Shown one piece after another: positions 8,109 to 17,074 of a DNA stretch of 64,000 bases; positions within the stretch are counted from its first letter, which is position 1; every line of letters starts with the position of its first letter. The position numbers and the translations under genes were made by a program. Origin of the DNA: Peterkaempfera bronchialis (lineage in GTDB: Bacteria > Actinomycetota > Actinomycetes > Streptomycetales > Streptomycetaceae); the NCBI RefSeq assembly GCF_003258605.2, contig NZ_CP031264.1, positions 3,286,001-3,350,000 on the forward strand, written 5' to 3'. The notes beneath the pieces were generated by a model. It did not search any database, had not been told where the DNA came from, and worked only from the letters and a program-made list of their open reading frames with translations.

Positions 8109-9047
8109 GTGACTGTTCAGACTGACTACACCTCCGGCACGAAGCTGGACGATCTGCGAAGTGCGCTCGACGAGCTGAAGCGGCGCGGACTCTGGGAGAC
8201 TCTGCCGGAGCACGACCAGGCCGCCGTCAACTGGGCCATGGCATCCGGGCGCTGTATCGGCGGAGTCGCGCCCCCTGTGCTCACCGCCGGGCAAGCACAG
8301 CGCATGAGCTGCGAAATCCCCACCCTGTGTGCCGAGGTGGCGCACTTCGCCTCGCGGTGCGACCCGACCCGCGCCGGTCTTTGGCCTGAGGCGTCCCCCG
8401 AACGGTCCCGCCACGCTGCCGAAGCCGTGGAACTGCTGCGCCGGTACAGCGGTCTTCCCCTCGTGTGGCGGGCCGAGGTGCTGCGTCAGGTCGAGCCCTC
8501 GCGGGAGCGGGTGCACTCCTGGTTCGGGCCCGCCCCCCTGCTACCGGTGCGGGTGGCAGTCCCGTTCACGGTGGCACTTGGCGACGCGGCAGAGCGGGCC
8601 GAGCGGGGCGCGGAACCGCCGGGGCCTGACCCTCACGACGGGCAGGAGGTAAGGGCCGCCGCCGTGAACGTCCGCCGGCTCGCCGACCTTCCCGCTGGAT
8701 GGCAGATCGAGGCTGTGCGCAGAGTTGCTGCCGGGGTCAGGCCCCTGTTGGCGGTCTCCGACGCAGCGATGGTGATCAATATCGTGCAGGCGTACGGCGT
8801 ACGACTCGCGTGGAAACGCATAGCCGGAGCCCTCACACTTCCGCTCCGGCAGGGTGGGGAAGCGAATCCTCACTGGACGGCCGGGGCGGCCCACCACCGA
8901 ACCAAGAGAAGGGTCGAAATGTCACAGTGCCCGGCCAGCAGAGACGCGGAGCCCAACAAGCCGCCCCCGCCCCCGCCGACACCCATCCGGCCCCACCCGT
9001 GCGGCAGAACCACGTTGTGTGGGCTCGCCTCCTGCACGTGCTACTAG
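8109..9047 (+). CDS. Hypothetical protein with Cys-containing tail
   Basis: The 312-aa frame begins at GTG 8109 after GGGAG. It is mostly helical and polar (LDDLRSALDELKRRGLWETL, LPAGWQIEAVRRVAAGVRPL). No domain is recognised. The last 42 residues change character: a run of six prolines, then a Cys-rich end (CGRTTLCGLASCTCY). They are preceded by a strong internal ribosome site, so the frame may be two genes joined in frame (see 8919). It follows the broken small gene in the same direction and belongs to the same accessory unit. Confidence 0.45.
   Translation: MTVQTDYTSGTKLDDLRSALDELKRRGLWETLPEHDQAAVNWAMASGRCIGGVAPPVLTAGQAQRMSCEIPTLCAEVAHFASRCDPTRAGLWPEASPERSRHAAEAVELLRRYSGLPLVWRAEVLRQVEPSRERVHSWFGPAPLLPVRVAVPFTVALGDAAERAERGAEPPGPDPHDGQEVRAAAVNVRRLADLPAGWQIEAVRRVAAGVRPLLAVSDAAMVINIVQAYGVRLAWKRIAGALTLPLRQGGEANPHWTAGAAHHRTKRRVEMSQCPASRDAEPNKPPPPPPTPIRPHPCGRTTLCGLASCTCY
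8919..9047 (+). CDS. Possible 42-aa Pro/Cys-rich peptide gene nested in frame
   Basis: ATG 8919 is preceded five bases upstream by AGAAGGG, a better site than that of the enclosing frame. The peptide has a charged, proline-rich first half and a small hydrophobic C-terminus with four Cys plus Ser and Thr (CGRTTLCGLASCTCY). It has the general look of a modified-peptide precursor, but no lanthionine synthetase, radical SAM or YcaO gene is nearby. It may equally be only the tail of the 312-aa frame. Confidence 0.25.
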   Translation: MSQCPASRDAEPNKPPPPPPTPIRPHPCGRTTLCGLASCTCY

Positions 9048-9278
9048 GCACCCCGAACCTCTGCGCTGGCCAGTTGGACCGGTCCGCGAAGGTCGGATCG
9101 GAAAGGGCCGTCGGCCAGGCAGGCTGACTGGTACCGCCCAAGCGGCATCCCTACGAACCGCGCGACGGTGCCAGCCCTGGACACCCACCCCGGCCAGCAC
9201 ATCGCCCGGGTGGGAGCAGGTGCACGACGGCGCGGAGAACGCATCTCCGAACAAATGCGATCTGAAAGGAGTACAAAC

Positions 9279-9512
9279 ATGTCCATCTACGACATGCCTG
9301 CCGAGGGAGCCGAGGTCACCGTCATGTGCGGTGGCAACCTCGGTGGCGAGAACGAGTCCTGCGCGGCCATCGCGTCCATCCCCGGCACGGGCGAGGCGTT
9401 CATCCTGCGGGACACCAAGCCCGAGGGGGCCGGACGCGAGTTGAGGTTCACGGCCTCCGAGATGGACGCCCTGGCCCTCGGATGGACGGCCCGGCGCGGT
9501 CTGACCGCCTGA
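9279..9512 (+). CDS. DUF397-like small protein
   Basis: The 77-aa protein resembles the DUF397 pattern of actinomycetes: a GGN...C segment (CGGNLGGENESCAAIASIPG), then ILRDTKPEG, then LRFTASEMDALALGW, where the family usually has valRDSkdP and L.ft..ew. GAAAGGAG seven bases before ATG 9279 gives a clear start. DUF397 proteins are usually encoded with XRE regulators, as found at 6038 here, and are proposed partners or antagonists of them. A strong hairpin follows. Confidence 0.55.
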   Translation: MSIYDMPAEGAEVTVMCGGNLGGENESCAAIASIPGTGEAFILRDTKPEGAGRELRFTASEMDALALGWTARRGLTA

Positions 9513-9556
9513 TCATCCCGGCGGCGCTCTAATCTGTGCGCCACCTGGATATGCAA

Positions 9557-9591
9557 GGCGGGCCGCCCCAGGTCTAGTGGGGCGGCCCGCC
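9557..9591 (+). terminator. Rho-independent-like hairpin
   Basis: A 13-bp perfect GC stem (9557-9569 with 9579-9591) with a 9-base loop lies 44 bases after the DUF397-like stop. It probably ends that transcript before the next gene. Confidence 0.7.
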
Positions 9592-9613
9592 CCCACTGTA
9601 TAAGAAGGACCGG

Positions 9614-10054
9614 ATGGGCTGGCAAGGGCACTGGCACGGATACGGGTGGGTCGGATCTGGCGAGGAGTACCGCAAAGAGTTCCTGCGACGGCCCGGCCCT
9701 CCGGGCGATCCGAGCACCGCAGCATTCATGACCTCGCGCTTGCCGCCGATGATGACGGGCCATTGGCTATTGAAGCGGGCGCAAACGGCATCCGACCAAA
9801 CCTGGGGGGACGTTGATGAGGCAATTGCCTGGCTTCGGGCACGGTACGAGGATAACCCGCCTTACCTTCGCGAATCCGGCGGACGCGCCGGCCTCCCATT
9901 GGTGGCCAAAATTGAGTATGCGCGTGTGACATTGCCTCTTGGCGTAGATGTCGTATGGGGGTACTGGACCCATTCACAGTCCATGGCGCATTACGCTGTC
10001 ATCTGCTGCCCAAGCCGACACCATGACATCCCATGCCCAATGCCACCGTCCTGA
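9614..10054 (+). CDS. Hypothetical protein
   Basis: The 146-aa frame starts at ATG 9614 after AAGGA. It is Trp/Tyr-rich near the start (GWQGHWHGYGWVGSGEEYRK) and contains WGDVDEAIAWLRARYEDNPP. Composition is less GC-rich than in the surrounding chromosome, like the XRE and JmjC genes. No family is recognised. It ends just before the JmjC-domain gene in the same direction, so the two may be co-transcribed. Confidence 0.4.
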   Translation: MGWQGHWHGYGWVGSGEEYRKEFLRRPGPPGDPSTAAFMTSRLPPMMTGHWLLKRAQTASDQTWGDVDEAIAWLRARYEDNPPYLRESGGRAGLPLVAKIEYARVTLPLGVDVVWGYWTHSQSMAHYAVICCPSRHHDIPCPMPPS

Positions 10055-10071
10055 TTCCAAGGAGATTGCGC

Positions 10072-10953
10072 ATGTCACTGCGGTTACTCCTGCCTAAAAA
10101 TAAGTCCGCGTTGCTCGACTCTTGGCCGCGTGAGCCGCGCGTCTACCACCGAGGTGTCACCGAACTGGATCGTGCGGTGCCGCTCTCGCTGATGGATGAG
10201 TACGTTAGCTTCGACCTGCTGTCCCCGCAGTACGTAGCTGCTGTCAAGGACGGACAGGCTGTGCACCCCGGACGATTCTCGCGAGACGGGAAGATGATTC
10301 CGGGCAAGCTTCAGGGGCTGGCGGGCCAGGGCTACACCCTCAACCTCCGTGAAATCCAGCGCACCATTCCCTATCTTGCGGGAGTGTCCCGGGATATCCA
10401 GAGCGAAACCGGCTGCGCAAACTACGCTGCGGCGATCATCACTCCACCGGGAAAACAGGGCCTCCGGCACCATTGGGACCAATGGACCGGGGTAATCACT
10501 CAGCTTGCAGGACGCAAGCGCTGGCCGCTATGGAGGCCAGTGGTTGAGTACCCGATGGGTGCTTACATGTCCTCGCCGGAAGTGTGGACGCCAGAGCTAA
10601 CAGAGAGATTTGCCACGACGCCGCCGGATGTCGAATTCGAGCTGTCTCCCGGAGATACTTTGGTTGTGCCCCGAGGCTGGGTTCACAACCCGTACTCGGT
10701 AAGCGACGACCGGAGCTACCACCTAACTTTTGCGCTTCACGAGCGAACGCGCCTTTGGGTGGCAGAGAAGCTTATCGGTCTAGCCATCAAGGATGCGCAC
10801 TTCCGAGCTGAAGTTCCCCCGTCAGCATTCGCACGAGAGACGGAAGCCGAGATCCGAAAGGTACGGTCTCTTGTAATTTGCTTCCTGCGCCAAGCCGATA
10901 CCGCCACCGCCGCAGAATTGATCAGGAAAGCGGCGGAGACCGAAAATGCCTAA
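10072..10953 (+). CDS. JmjC / cupin-4-like Fe(II), 2-oxoglutarate dioxygenase
   Basis: The 293-aa protein has the metal-binding core of the JmjC/cupin_4 fold: the HxD motif in RHHWDQWTG, then ITQLAGRKRWPLW, the segment bacterial ribosomal-oxygenase-like enzymes use to start the barrel. The distal His is in LVVPRGWVHNPYSV. These enzymes hydroxylate amino-acid side chains or small molecules using 2-oxoglutarate. AAGGAGA six bases before ATG 10072 fixes the start. Composition is lower in GC than the chromosome, consistent with transfer. The substrate is unknown; ribosomal protein, peptide and free amino acid are all possible. CRISPR array 1 begins 260 bp downstream, and no clear gene lies between. 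Confidence 0.7.
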   Translation: MSLRLLLPKNKSALLDSWPREPRVYHRGVTELDRAVPLSLMDEYVSFDLLSPQYVAAVKDGQAVHPGRFSRDGKMIPGKLQGLAGQGYTLNLREIQRTIPYLAGVSRDIQSETGCANYAAAIITPPGKQGLRHHWDQWTGVITQLAGRKRWPLWRPVVEYPMGAYMSSPEVWTPELTERFATTPPDVEFELSPGDTLVVPRGWVHNPYSVSDDRSYHLTFALHERTRLWVAEKLIGLAIKDAHFRAEVPPSAFARETEAEIRKVRSLVICFLRQADTATAAELIRKAAETENA

Positions 10954-11213
10954 CGCCCCCTACTTCGAAGTCACCGCATTACCGGCGGAGAGATGCCCCC
11001 GCCGGGGCAGACCCATTAGGCTGCGCCCGAGCCCCGGCCACCACCTCACACGGATTGCCTTCCAAGGCGGCCGGGGCTTACGCACGTCACGGCGCCGACG
11101 ACTCCCCAGGCTGCTGCGGAGGCTCGCCGGCGGACCGATCCGCGACGTACGTCCCGCGCTGCGGCACTGTGTAGACGTAGCCACTCCGAGGCCCACTCGT
11201 AGGGGAAGACGCC

Positions 11214-12462
11214 GGGACCATCCCCGCAGGCGCGGGGAGCACTCCTTGCGCTGCCCCAGCCGGGGCGGGGTGAACGGGCCATCCCCGCAGGCGCGGGGAG
11301 AACACACGGCCCGAAGGGGTGGAGGTGGGGGGATGGGACCATCCCCGCGGGCGCGGGGAGCACCAGGCGGAACTGCCCGAGGAGTTGGAGATCACGGGAC
11401 CATCCCCGCAGGCGCGGGGAGCACAGCTCCTGGCGGAGCGAGGTGGGGAGAGCGTCGGGACCATCCCCGCAGGCGCGGGGAGCACGTGTGGCGACAGGGG
11501 GTGGCAGGCGGTGTGGTGGGACCATCCCCGCAGGCGCGGGGAGCACTAGTCGCTGTAGCAGTCCCCTGGCGCGGGCGCGGGACCATCCCCGCAGGCGCGG
11601 GGAGCACCCGACGCAGCCGTGAAGAAATCCAGTGCCGGCGGGACCATCCCCGCAGGCGCGGGGAGCACCCCAGGGCCGTGTTCAGCGCCGAGCGCGTCAG
11701 GGGACCATCCCCGCAGGCGCGGGGAGCACGTGCCGACGGCCGGGGGCTGCTGCGCCGTCGCAGGACCATCCCCGCAGGCGCGGGGAGCACACCTGCAAGA
11801 ACGGCCTGATCGCATCGTGATCGGGACCATCCCCGCAGGCGCGGGGAGCACTCGGTGGTGCGGCGGGGCAGCAGCGGCCAGACGGGACCATCCCCGCAGG
11901 CGCGGGGAGCACCCTGTACGAGGGAACCGTCGAGGTCTGATCCGGGGACCATCCCCGCAGGCGCGGGGAGCACGCACCGACGTACCCGTACCGCTCGGTG
12001 ATGTAGGGACCATCCCCGCAGGCGCGGGGAGCACTTCAGGCGCCGGGCCATCACCGCGCCGTCCGAGGGACCATCCCCGCAGGCGCGGGGAGCACAGAAT
12101 GCTGTGGCCACCACGCGCGGTCTGTCACGGACCATCCCCGCAGGCGCGGGGAGCACAGTGTCTTCGCGGCCGGGCAGCTCGCCCGCCAGGGACCATCCCC
12201 GCAGGCGCGGGGAGCACGCCCGCGAAGGGCCGGACGGGGGCTTTCGCGCGGGACCATCCCCGCAGGCGCGGGGAGCACCGGTACTCCGTGCGAGGCCGTA
12301 CTGCTGGACCAGGGACCATCCCCGCAGGCGCGGGGAGCACCGTTGCCGGTGGGCTTCAACGGCCCGGTCGTCGGGACCATCCCCGCAGGCGCGGGGAGCA
12401 CTCGACGGCGGGCTGGGGGGTGTAGCAGACGGCGGGACCATCCCCGCAGGCGCGGGGAGCAC
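11214..12462 (-). CRISPR. CRISPR array 1, type I-E repeats, 21 repeats and 20 spacers
   Basis: A 29-bp repeat recurs with 60-62 bp period from 11214 to 12462, and spacers are 31-33 bp. On the plus strand the repeat begins GGGACCATCCCC and ends GCGCGGGGAGCAC. On the minus strand it therefore starts GTGCTCCCCGCG, the type I-E (E. coli-like) sense, so crRNA is read from the minus strand and the leader is at the right end. All repeats end in GAGCAC except the second (GAGAAC), and the third has one internal change. These variants lie at the left, leader-distal end, as expected for old units. No cas gene is in the window. Confidence 0.98.
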
Positions 12463-12545
12463 ACTAATTGACCTGCAGGTTTGCAGGCCGGAGGTGCTGA
12501 TTTCAATCACTTCTACAGATACCGGCATGAGACGCGAACAGGGCA
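12463..12545 (-). promoter_or_regulatory. Leader of CRISPR array 1
   Basis: The sequence to the right of the last repeat aligns over about 80 bp with that to the right of array 2. Shared blocks are gacctgc-ggttt, ggagg, the segment around acttct and accggcat, and agggcatt. Shared sequence at only this end, opposite the decayed repeats, identifies it as the leader that would carry the promoter and the integration site. Confidence 0.75.
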
Positions 12546-12845
12546 TTACGGGAGGAATCCGCTCACATCTTCTTCGAGATCCATGCGCCAACCATACGGC
12601 CGCACAGCCGAGGCCCAGAAGCCCTGTAACAGCGGCCCGAAGCGGCGAAGAACGCCAGGGTCGGGGCTTCGACCCACCCGGCGGACAGGGTCTGGCCGTG
12701 CGCGTTCGCCGACGGCCCTCCGGCCCGACAAGTTGCCGTAGGCGTACCCCACGGCTCGCCGTCGTCGTATCCGAGCACCACCTCGAATCCCAGCTCGCCA
12801 CCATGCCGGTCCACCCGGTCCGCGAAGGTGGCCACCGCATGGTTC
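12520..12845. repeat. Leader-flank duplication, copy A
   Basis: This segment is similar to 14330-14700 in the same orientation. Shared stretches include gctcacatct, gatccat-cgccaacc, cttcgacccacccggcggac and tcgccaccatgccggtccac. On the minus strand both copies encode relics of one protein (ADRVDRHGGELGFEVVLGY here, ADRVDRHGGEPGFEAVLGY in the other), but the downstream frames disagree by indels. Both look like decayed gene fragments carried with the leader. The protein family is not recognised. Confidence 0.75.
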
Positions 12846-13040
12846 AGCAGGCGCAGCAGCGGAGTCCGCACGTCGGCGTACCGGTCGATCAAGGACTGCC
12901 GTACCGACGACAGGCTGCGTAAGTGGCGCCAGGTCCAGGGCGACCGTCACGTGGTGCCGTGGACGTTTTTGCGAGAAAGAAGTCTTTGCGATGGCGTCCG
13001 GGATGGGCCGAGGGCTCGGACAGGCCCACCGCCCGGACGG

Positions 13041-13892
13041 TCAGCGGGGTTCGTCGATGACGGGGTTCTCCAGCGTTCCGATCTTCTCGATCTCGATGCG
13101 AACGGTGTCGCCCGCCTTGAGGTATTTGCCGGGCCGGTGCCAGGCGATGCCGCTCGGAGTGCCGGTGGACAGTACGTCGCCGACCTCCAGAGTGAACGCG
13201 CTGGAGAGGTAGGCAACCTGCTCGTACACGTTGAACAGCATGTCCGCCGTATGTCCGTCCTGGCGCAACTCGCCACTGACGTACGTACGCAGACGCAGAT
13301 CGAGCGGGTCGCCGATCTCGTCCGGGGTGACGATCCACGGACCGATCGCGCCGTGGGTGTCGAAGGACTTGCTCACCACCATGCCCGGCTCAAGCGCCTG
13401 CCAGTCGCGCACGCTTACGTCGTTGACGATGGTGAACCCCGCGACGACGTCCAGCACCGCGCGCTTCTCGTTCGGGACGTTCTTGCAGCGCTTACCGATC
13501 ACCACGGCGAGTTCGCCCTCGTAGTCGACCTCATCCGGGGCAATCGCCGGGATCCAGATCGGGTCGCCGGGCCCGATGATGCTGGTCTGCTGCTTGTTGA
13601 ACCATGCCTGGCGGCTCGGCCGCTCCATGTGGGTCTCTTCAAGATGCGCGGCGTAGTTGTAACCGATGGCCAGAAACTTGGGCGGCCTGGGCACCGGCGA
13701 GCACAGCTTTACCTCCGATAGCGGCAGCCTCGCTGCTGAGCCAGACGAGGCCCACACCTTCCTCGGATCGCGCTCCAGCAGTTCGATCACCGTCGCCCTC
13801 GACGGATCGGCTGCCGTCAGGTCCACTACTTCGTCGCCATCGATGAAACCGACGTGCTGCCCGGTACCGGTATCGAACGTCGCGAGTTTCAT
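13041..13892 (-). CDS. Fumarylacetoacetate hydrolase family protein
   Basis: The 283-aa protein has the FAH-family C-terminal catalytic domain: IGYNYAAHLEET, then DEVDYEGELAVVIGK with metal-binding acidic residues, then GFTIVNDVSVRDWQ, and the late GDVLSTGTPSGIAW. The family includes 2-hydroxyhepta-2,4-diene-1,7-dioate isomerases, acylpyruvases and oxaloacetate decarboxylases, and substrate choice cannot be read here. AAAGGTG before ATG 13892 supports the start. It sits alone between the two CRISPR arrays, with no catabolic neighbours. The interval 13893-14329 upstream shows no feature I can support. Confidence 0.85.
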   Translation of the reverse strand: MKLATFDTGTGQHVGFIDGDEVVDLTAADPSRATVIELLERDPRKVWASSGSAARLPLSEVKLCSPVPRPPKFLAIGYNYAAHLEETHMERPSRQAWFNKQQTSIIGPGDPIWIPAIAPDEVDYEGELAVVIGKRCKNVPNEKRAVLDVVAGFTIVNDVSVRDWQALEPGMVVSKSFDTHGAIGPWIVTPDEIGDPLDLRLRTYVSGELRQDGHTADMLFNVYEQVAYLSSAFTLEVGDVLSTGTPSGIAWHRPGKYLKAGDTVRIEIEKIGTLENPVIDEPR

Positions 13893-14329
13893 CGGTCACC
13901 TTTCGTAGCACCAGCCGGTCGACCAGCCGCTACCGCTCAGAGATATACCGCTGCCGATTACGACACGGATCTCAACCCCCGGCAACTCGGAGGCGGCCGG
14001 ACTCCGCACTCGCCGGGGCTACGGTCAGCCGCCCACCAAGCGGGCGACATCCGTGTTCAATCCCGTCGAACGTCATGGCGCAGCGCCCCTGTCGCAGACA
14101 CTGCACCCGTGCCTGCCGAAAACCTCATCCGCCCTGGTGGGGCCGGTGTTAGGGACATGAGGGGTCTGGGCTCGGGCGTTCGGAATAGGCCTCTCGCGCG
14201 GCTGGTGACTGCCCCGGCACGGGGATCCGGTCGTGCTGCTGCGACAGACTCACCTGACCGTGACGAACGCGTTCGCCCCTGCTGCTGTGCCTGCTGCCGA
14301 TGACGACCGGGGCAGGGATGCGGAGAGAT

Positions 14330-14700
14330 CCTTGCAGATACCGAGATAAGGCGTGAATAGGCTATTCCGGAAGCAATCTGCTCACATCTCCCTGAAGATC
14401 CATACGCCAACCTTACGGCCGCACACCCGGGAGCCCGGAATTCCTGCACAGCGGCGCACGTGCACCCATGACGAACCGGCTGGGGAAGCCGCTCGGCCCG
14501 CGCCGGATCGGTGCCAGAAGGCGGCGGGGGGGGCGGGACTTCGACCCACCCGGCGGACAGGGGCTGGCCGTGCGCGTTCACCGGCGGCCCTCCGGCCCGG
14601 CGGTGTTGCCGTAGGCGTACCCGAGCACCGCCTCGAATCCCGGCTCGCCACCATGCCGGTCCACCCGATCCGCGAGGGTGGCCACCGCGCCATACCTGCG
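14330..14700. repeat. Leader-flank duplication, copy B, without an array
   Basis: This copy begins with gcagatacc-gat and follows copy A through the relic gene fragment. It matches the distal part of the array 1 leader, but no repeat precedes it at 14300. It looks like a leader remnant left after loss of an array or after a segmental duplication. Confidence 0.7.
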
Positions 14701-14868
14701 CCAGCAATGGTCGCGCCTACGTACGGCTCGCCCTTCCGCCACGGGACCCGACCGGAGCACCCCGTAGGTCTGGTCCGACAATCCGCTGGGAGAGGCTGAA
14801 CACGGAGCGCAGCCCCGCCACGAGGTTCACCTGATCCATTAGCGTGCGTACTCCAGCATGCTTGCCCT

Positions 14869-15030
14869 GTGGCTGCTACGACGCGTATCACCGTCACCCT
14901 GCCCACCGAACAGGTGGCAGAGATCAAGAAGCTGACAGACAACGTCTCCGGCTACGTGGCCGAGGCGGTCGCCCGCCAGATCAGACACCAACTGCTCGGC
15001 GATGACCTCCGGCGCCGACGACATGGCCAA
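14869..15030 (+). pseudogene. Truncated ribbon-helix-helix antitoxin-like gene
   Basis: The frame from GTG 14869 reads AATTRITVTLPTEQVAEIKK followed by LTDNVSGYVAEAVARQIRHQ and LLGDDL. This is the ribbon-helix-helix N-terminal half of a VapB/CopG-type antitoxin. After residue 50 the sequence becomes Arg-rich nonsense and runs without stop into CRISPR array 2, so the C-terminal toxin-binding part is lost. No PIN-domain toxin gene follows. It is probably a remnant cut off by the arrival or growth of the array. Confidence 0.55.
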
Positions 15031-15113
15031 GCTCTGCGGCAACGGCGTACGGCTGATCAGCCTCTGACCACTCCCGCGAGCAACCGCCCCCTTCGCGTAC
15101 GCCTCAGACGGTG

Positions 15114-16609
15114 GCGCCCTCCCGGGCGGACACGGGGAGCACAGGTGCGGGGCTGCGGTAGGGGTCGAGTTGAGGGGACCATCCCCCGCAGGCACGGGGA
15201 GCACATGGTCGCCTGGGCGACCGCCGTAACGGTGGTGGGACCATCCCCGCAGGCGCGGGGAGCACTCCCGGACCAGCGGTCCGCTACCGCCCGTGTTTGG
15301 ACCGTCCCCGCAGGCGCGGGGAGCACACACCAGTGTGAATCAGGAGCCATCAGCACCAGGGGCCATCCCCGCAGGCGCGGGGAGCAGCGGTGGCTCCTCG
15401 TACTCGTCCCTCGCATCGAAGGGGTCATCCCCGCAGGCGCGGGGAGCGGCGCTACATGGCGCTGCTCGAAGGGTTCCCACAGGGGTCATCCCCGCAGGCG
15501 CGGGGAGCGGTCTGTGTCGAGGGCGATGCTGGTGGGCGTGTTGGGGTCATCCCCGCAGGCGCGGGGAGCGGTGGTGATCTCGCCGTCTCCGATTTTCGTG
15601 CGGGGGGTCATCCCCGCAGGCGCGGGGAGCGGCAGTTCTCGTGTCAACATGATTGGCCCATTGAGGGGTCATCCCCGCAGGCGCGGGGAGCGGCCCGCCT
15701 TCAGGGCACGGGCGGTGTAATCCGTGGGGTCATCCCCGCAGGCGCGGGGAGCGGTCGGGCCAGCAGACGAAGCGGCCCACCATCACCGGGGTCATCCCCG
15801 CAGGCGCGGGGAGCGGGGATACGTGCCCGCGAGCCGGTCCCGGGCTTCGGGGTCATCCCCGCAGGCGCGGGGAGCGGGCCACCCAGCGGAGGAAACCATT
15901 GATGTGCCGGGGGTCATCCCCGCAGGCGCGGGGAGCGGGTGAGCGGGTGCCCGCAGCCGCCGCACGTCTCGGGGTCATCCCCGCAGGCGCGGGGAGCGGC
16001 CTGGACTCGACCAGACCAGCCGCGAGCTGCTGGGGTCATCCCCGCAGGCGCGGGGAGCGGGGAGCCGACTAGGCGCCAGGGGGCCTTCACCGGGGGTCAT
16101 CCCCGCAGGCGCGGGGAGCGGTCGTCCCACGCCCGGGGGAGCGGTCTGAACGTGGGGTCATCCCCGCAGGCGCGGGGAGCAGCCTTTCGGCAACTTGAAG
16201 TACGGCTTCGTGCTGGGGTCATCCCCGCAGGCGCGGGGAGCAGATCCGGGCCCACCCCGTGTACGAGCACCAGTCGGGGTCATCCCCGCAGGCGCGGGGA
16301 GCAGCAGCTGAACGCCGCGAACGGCACCAGCGCCGAGGGGTCATCCCCGCAGGCGCGGGGAGCAGATGTCCATCCACTGGCTGTTGTTCGCCGAGTAGGG
16401 GTCATCCCCGCAGGCGCGGGGAGCAGGGGGAGTGCTCCCGCAGGGCAAGGCGCAGGGCGGGGTCATCCCCGCAGGCGCGGGGAGCAGGCAGCCGCACCGC
16501 CGCCCGGCGGCGGTCTCCAGGGGTCATCCCCGCAGGCGCGGGGAGCAGCCCCGGCGCCGCGACAGGAAGGCCGGCCACGAGGGGTCATCCCCGCAGGCGC
16601 GGGGAGCAG
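15114..16609 (-). CRISPR. CRISPR array 2, 24 repeats plus one decayed, three repeat variants
   Basis: The 29-bp repeats recur with 61-62 bp period. A decayed unit at 15114-15142 keeps only the ACGGGGAGCAC end. The units at 15175, 15237 and 15298 begin GGGACC or TGGACC and end GAGCAC, like array 1. The unit at 15359 is intermediate (GGGGCC, GAGCAG). Twelve units from 15421 to 16121 begin GGGGTCATC and end GAGCGG, and eight units from 16154 to 16609 begin GGGGTCATC and end GAGCAG. The crRNA sense is the minus strand and the leader is at the right. Type I-E by repeat; no cas genes are nearby. Confidence 0.98.
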
Positions 16610-16700
16610 GCTTGGTGACCTGCGGGTTTATGAGCTGGAGGGGCGGGTTTTGATTACTTCTGCGGAAACCGGCATATAGGGCGGGAAGGGCATTTCGGCA
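16610..16700 (-). promoter_or_regulatory. Leader of CRISPR array 2
   Basis: This is homologous to the sequence right of array 1 for about 80 bp, including tgacctgcgggttt, ggagg, gattacttctg, aaccggcat and agggcattt. It abuts the least-varied repeats and is therefore the adaptation end. Between 16701 and 17074 I see no gene or other element I can support. Confidence 0.75.
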
Positions 16701-17074
16701 TCCCCCTGTGTTCCGTGCACGGGCCGTCAGGCGGCGGCGCACAGTGACGGCAGCCTAGCCGAGGGCGGAGCACTCGACGGCGCCGCCGATTCGTATCCCC
16801 CAGGATGGCGAACGGCTCTGTGGGTGCGCCACTGTCACGCCATGAGAAGCCGTGGTCGTGGTGTGGCCTATCGCTGGGCGCAGGTGTTTCACGTGGAACG
16901 GGGCGGCCGGTTCGTCGGGGAGCGCGCCTCCGCGACTCCCCCGCGGTTGTGGTGGCGTGCTCCCCGGCGGACCGGCTCTGGTTGCACACAGGGACGTTAG
17001 CCGGGGTGGCGCGGTGGGGCGAGGTTCTGGGCGCACAGTGCGGGGGCGTCCGGGTTTCTCGTTGCACAGCGGGT

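Noticed and set aside
10946-11213. A gene starting at ATG 10946 and overlapping the dioxygenase stop
   Set aside because: The overlap looks like coupling, but the frame becomes Arg-rich nonsense and runs into array 1 without a stop, so no protein can be supported.
11214-16609. Long open frames with recurring HPRRRGEH or APRACGDGP-like peptides
   Set aside because: They are translations of the CRISPR repeats; the periodic peptide follows the 61-bp DNA period.
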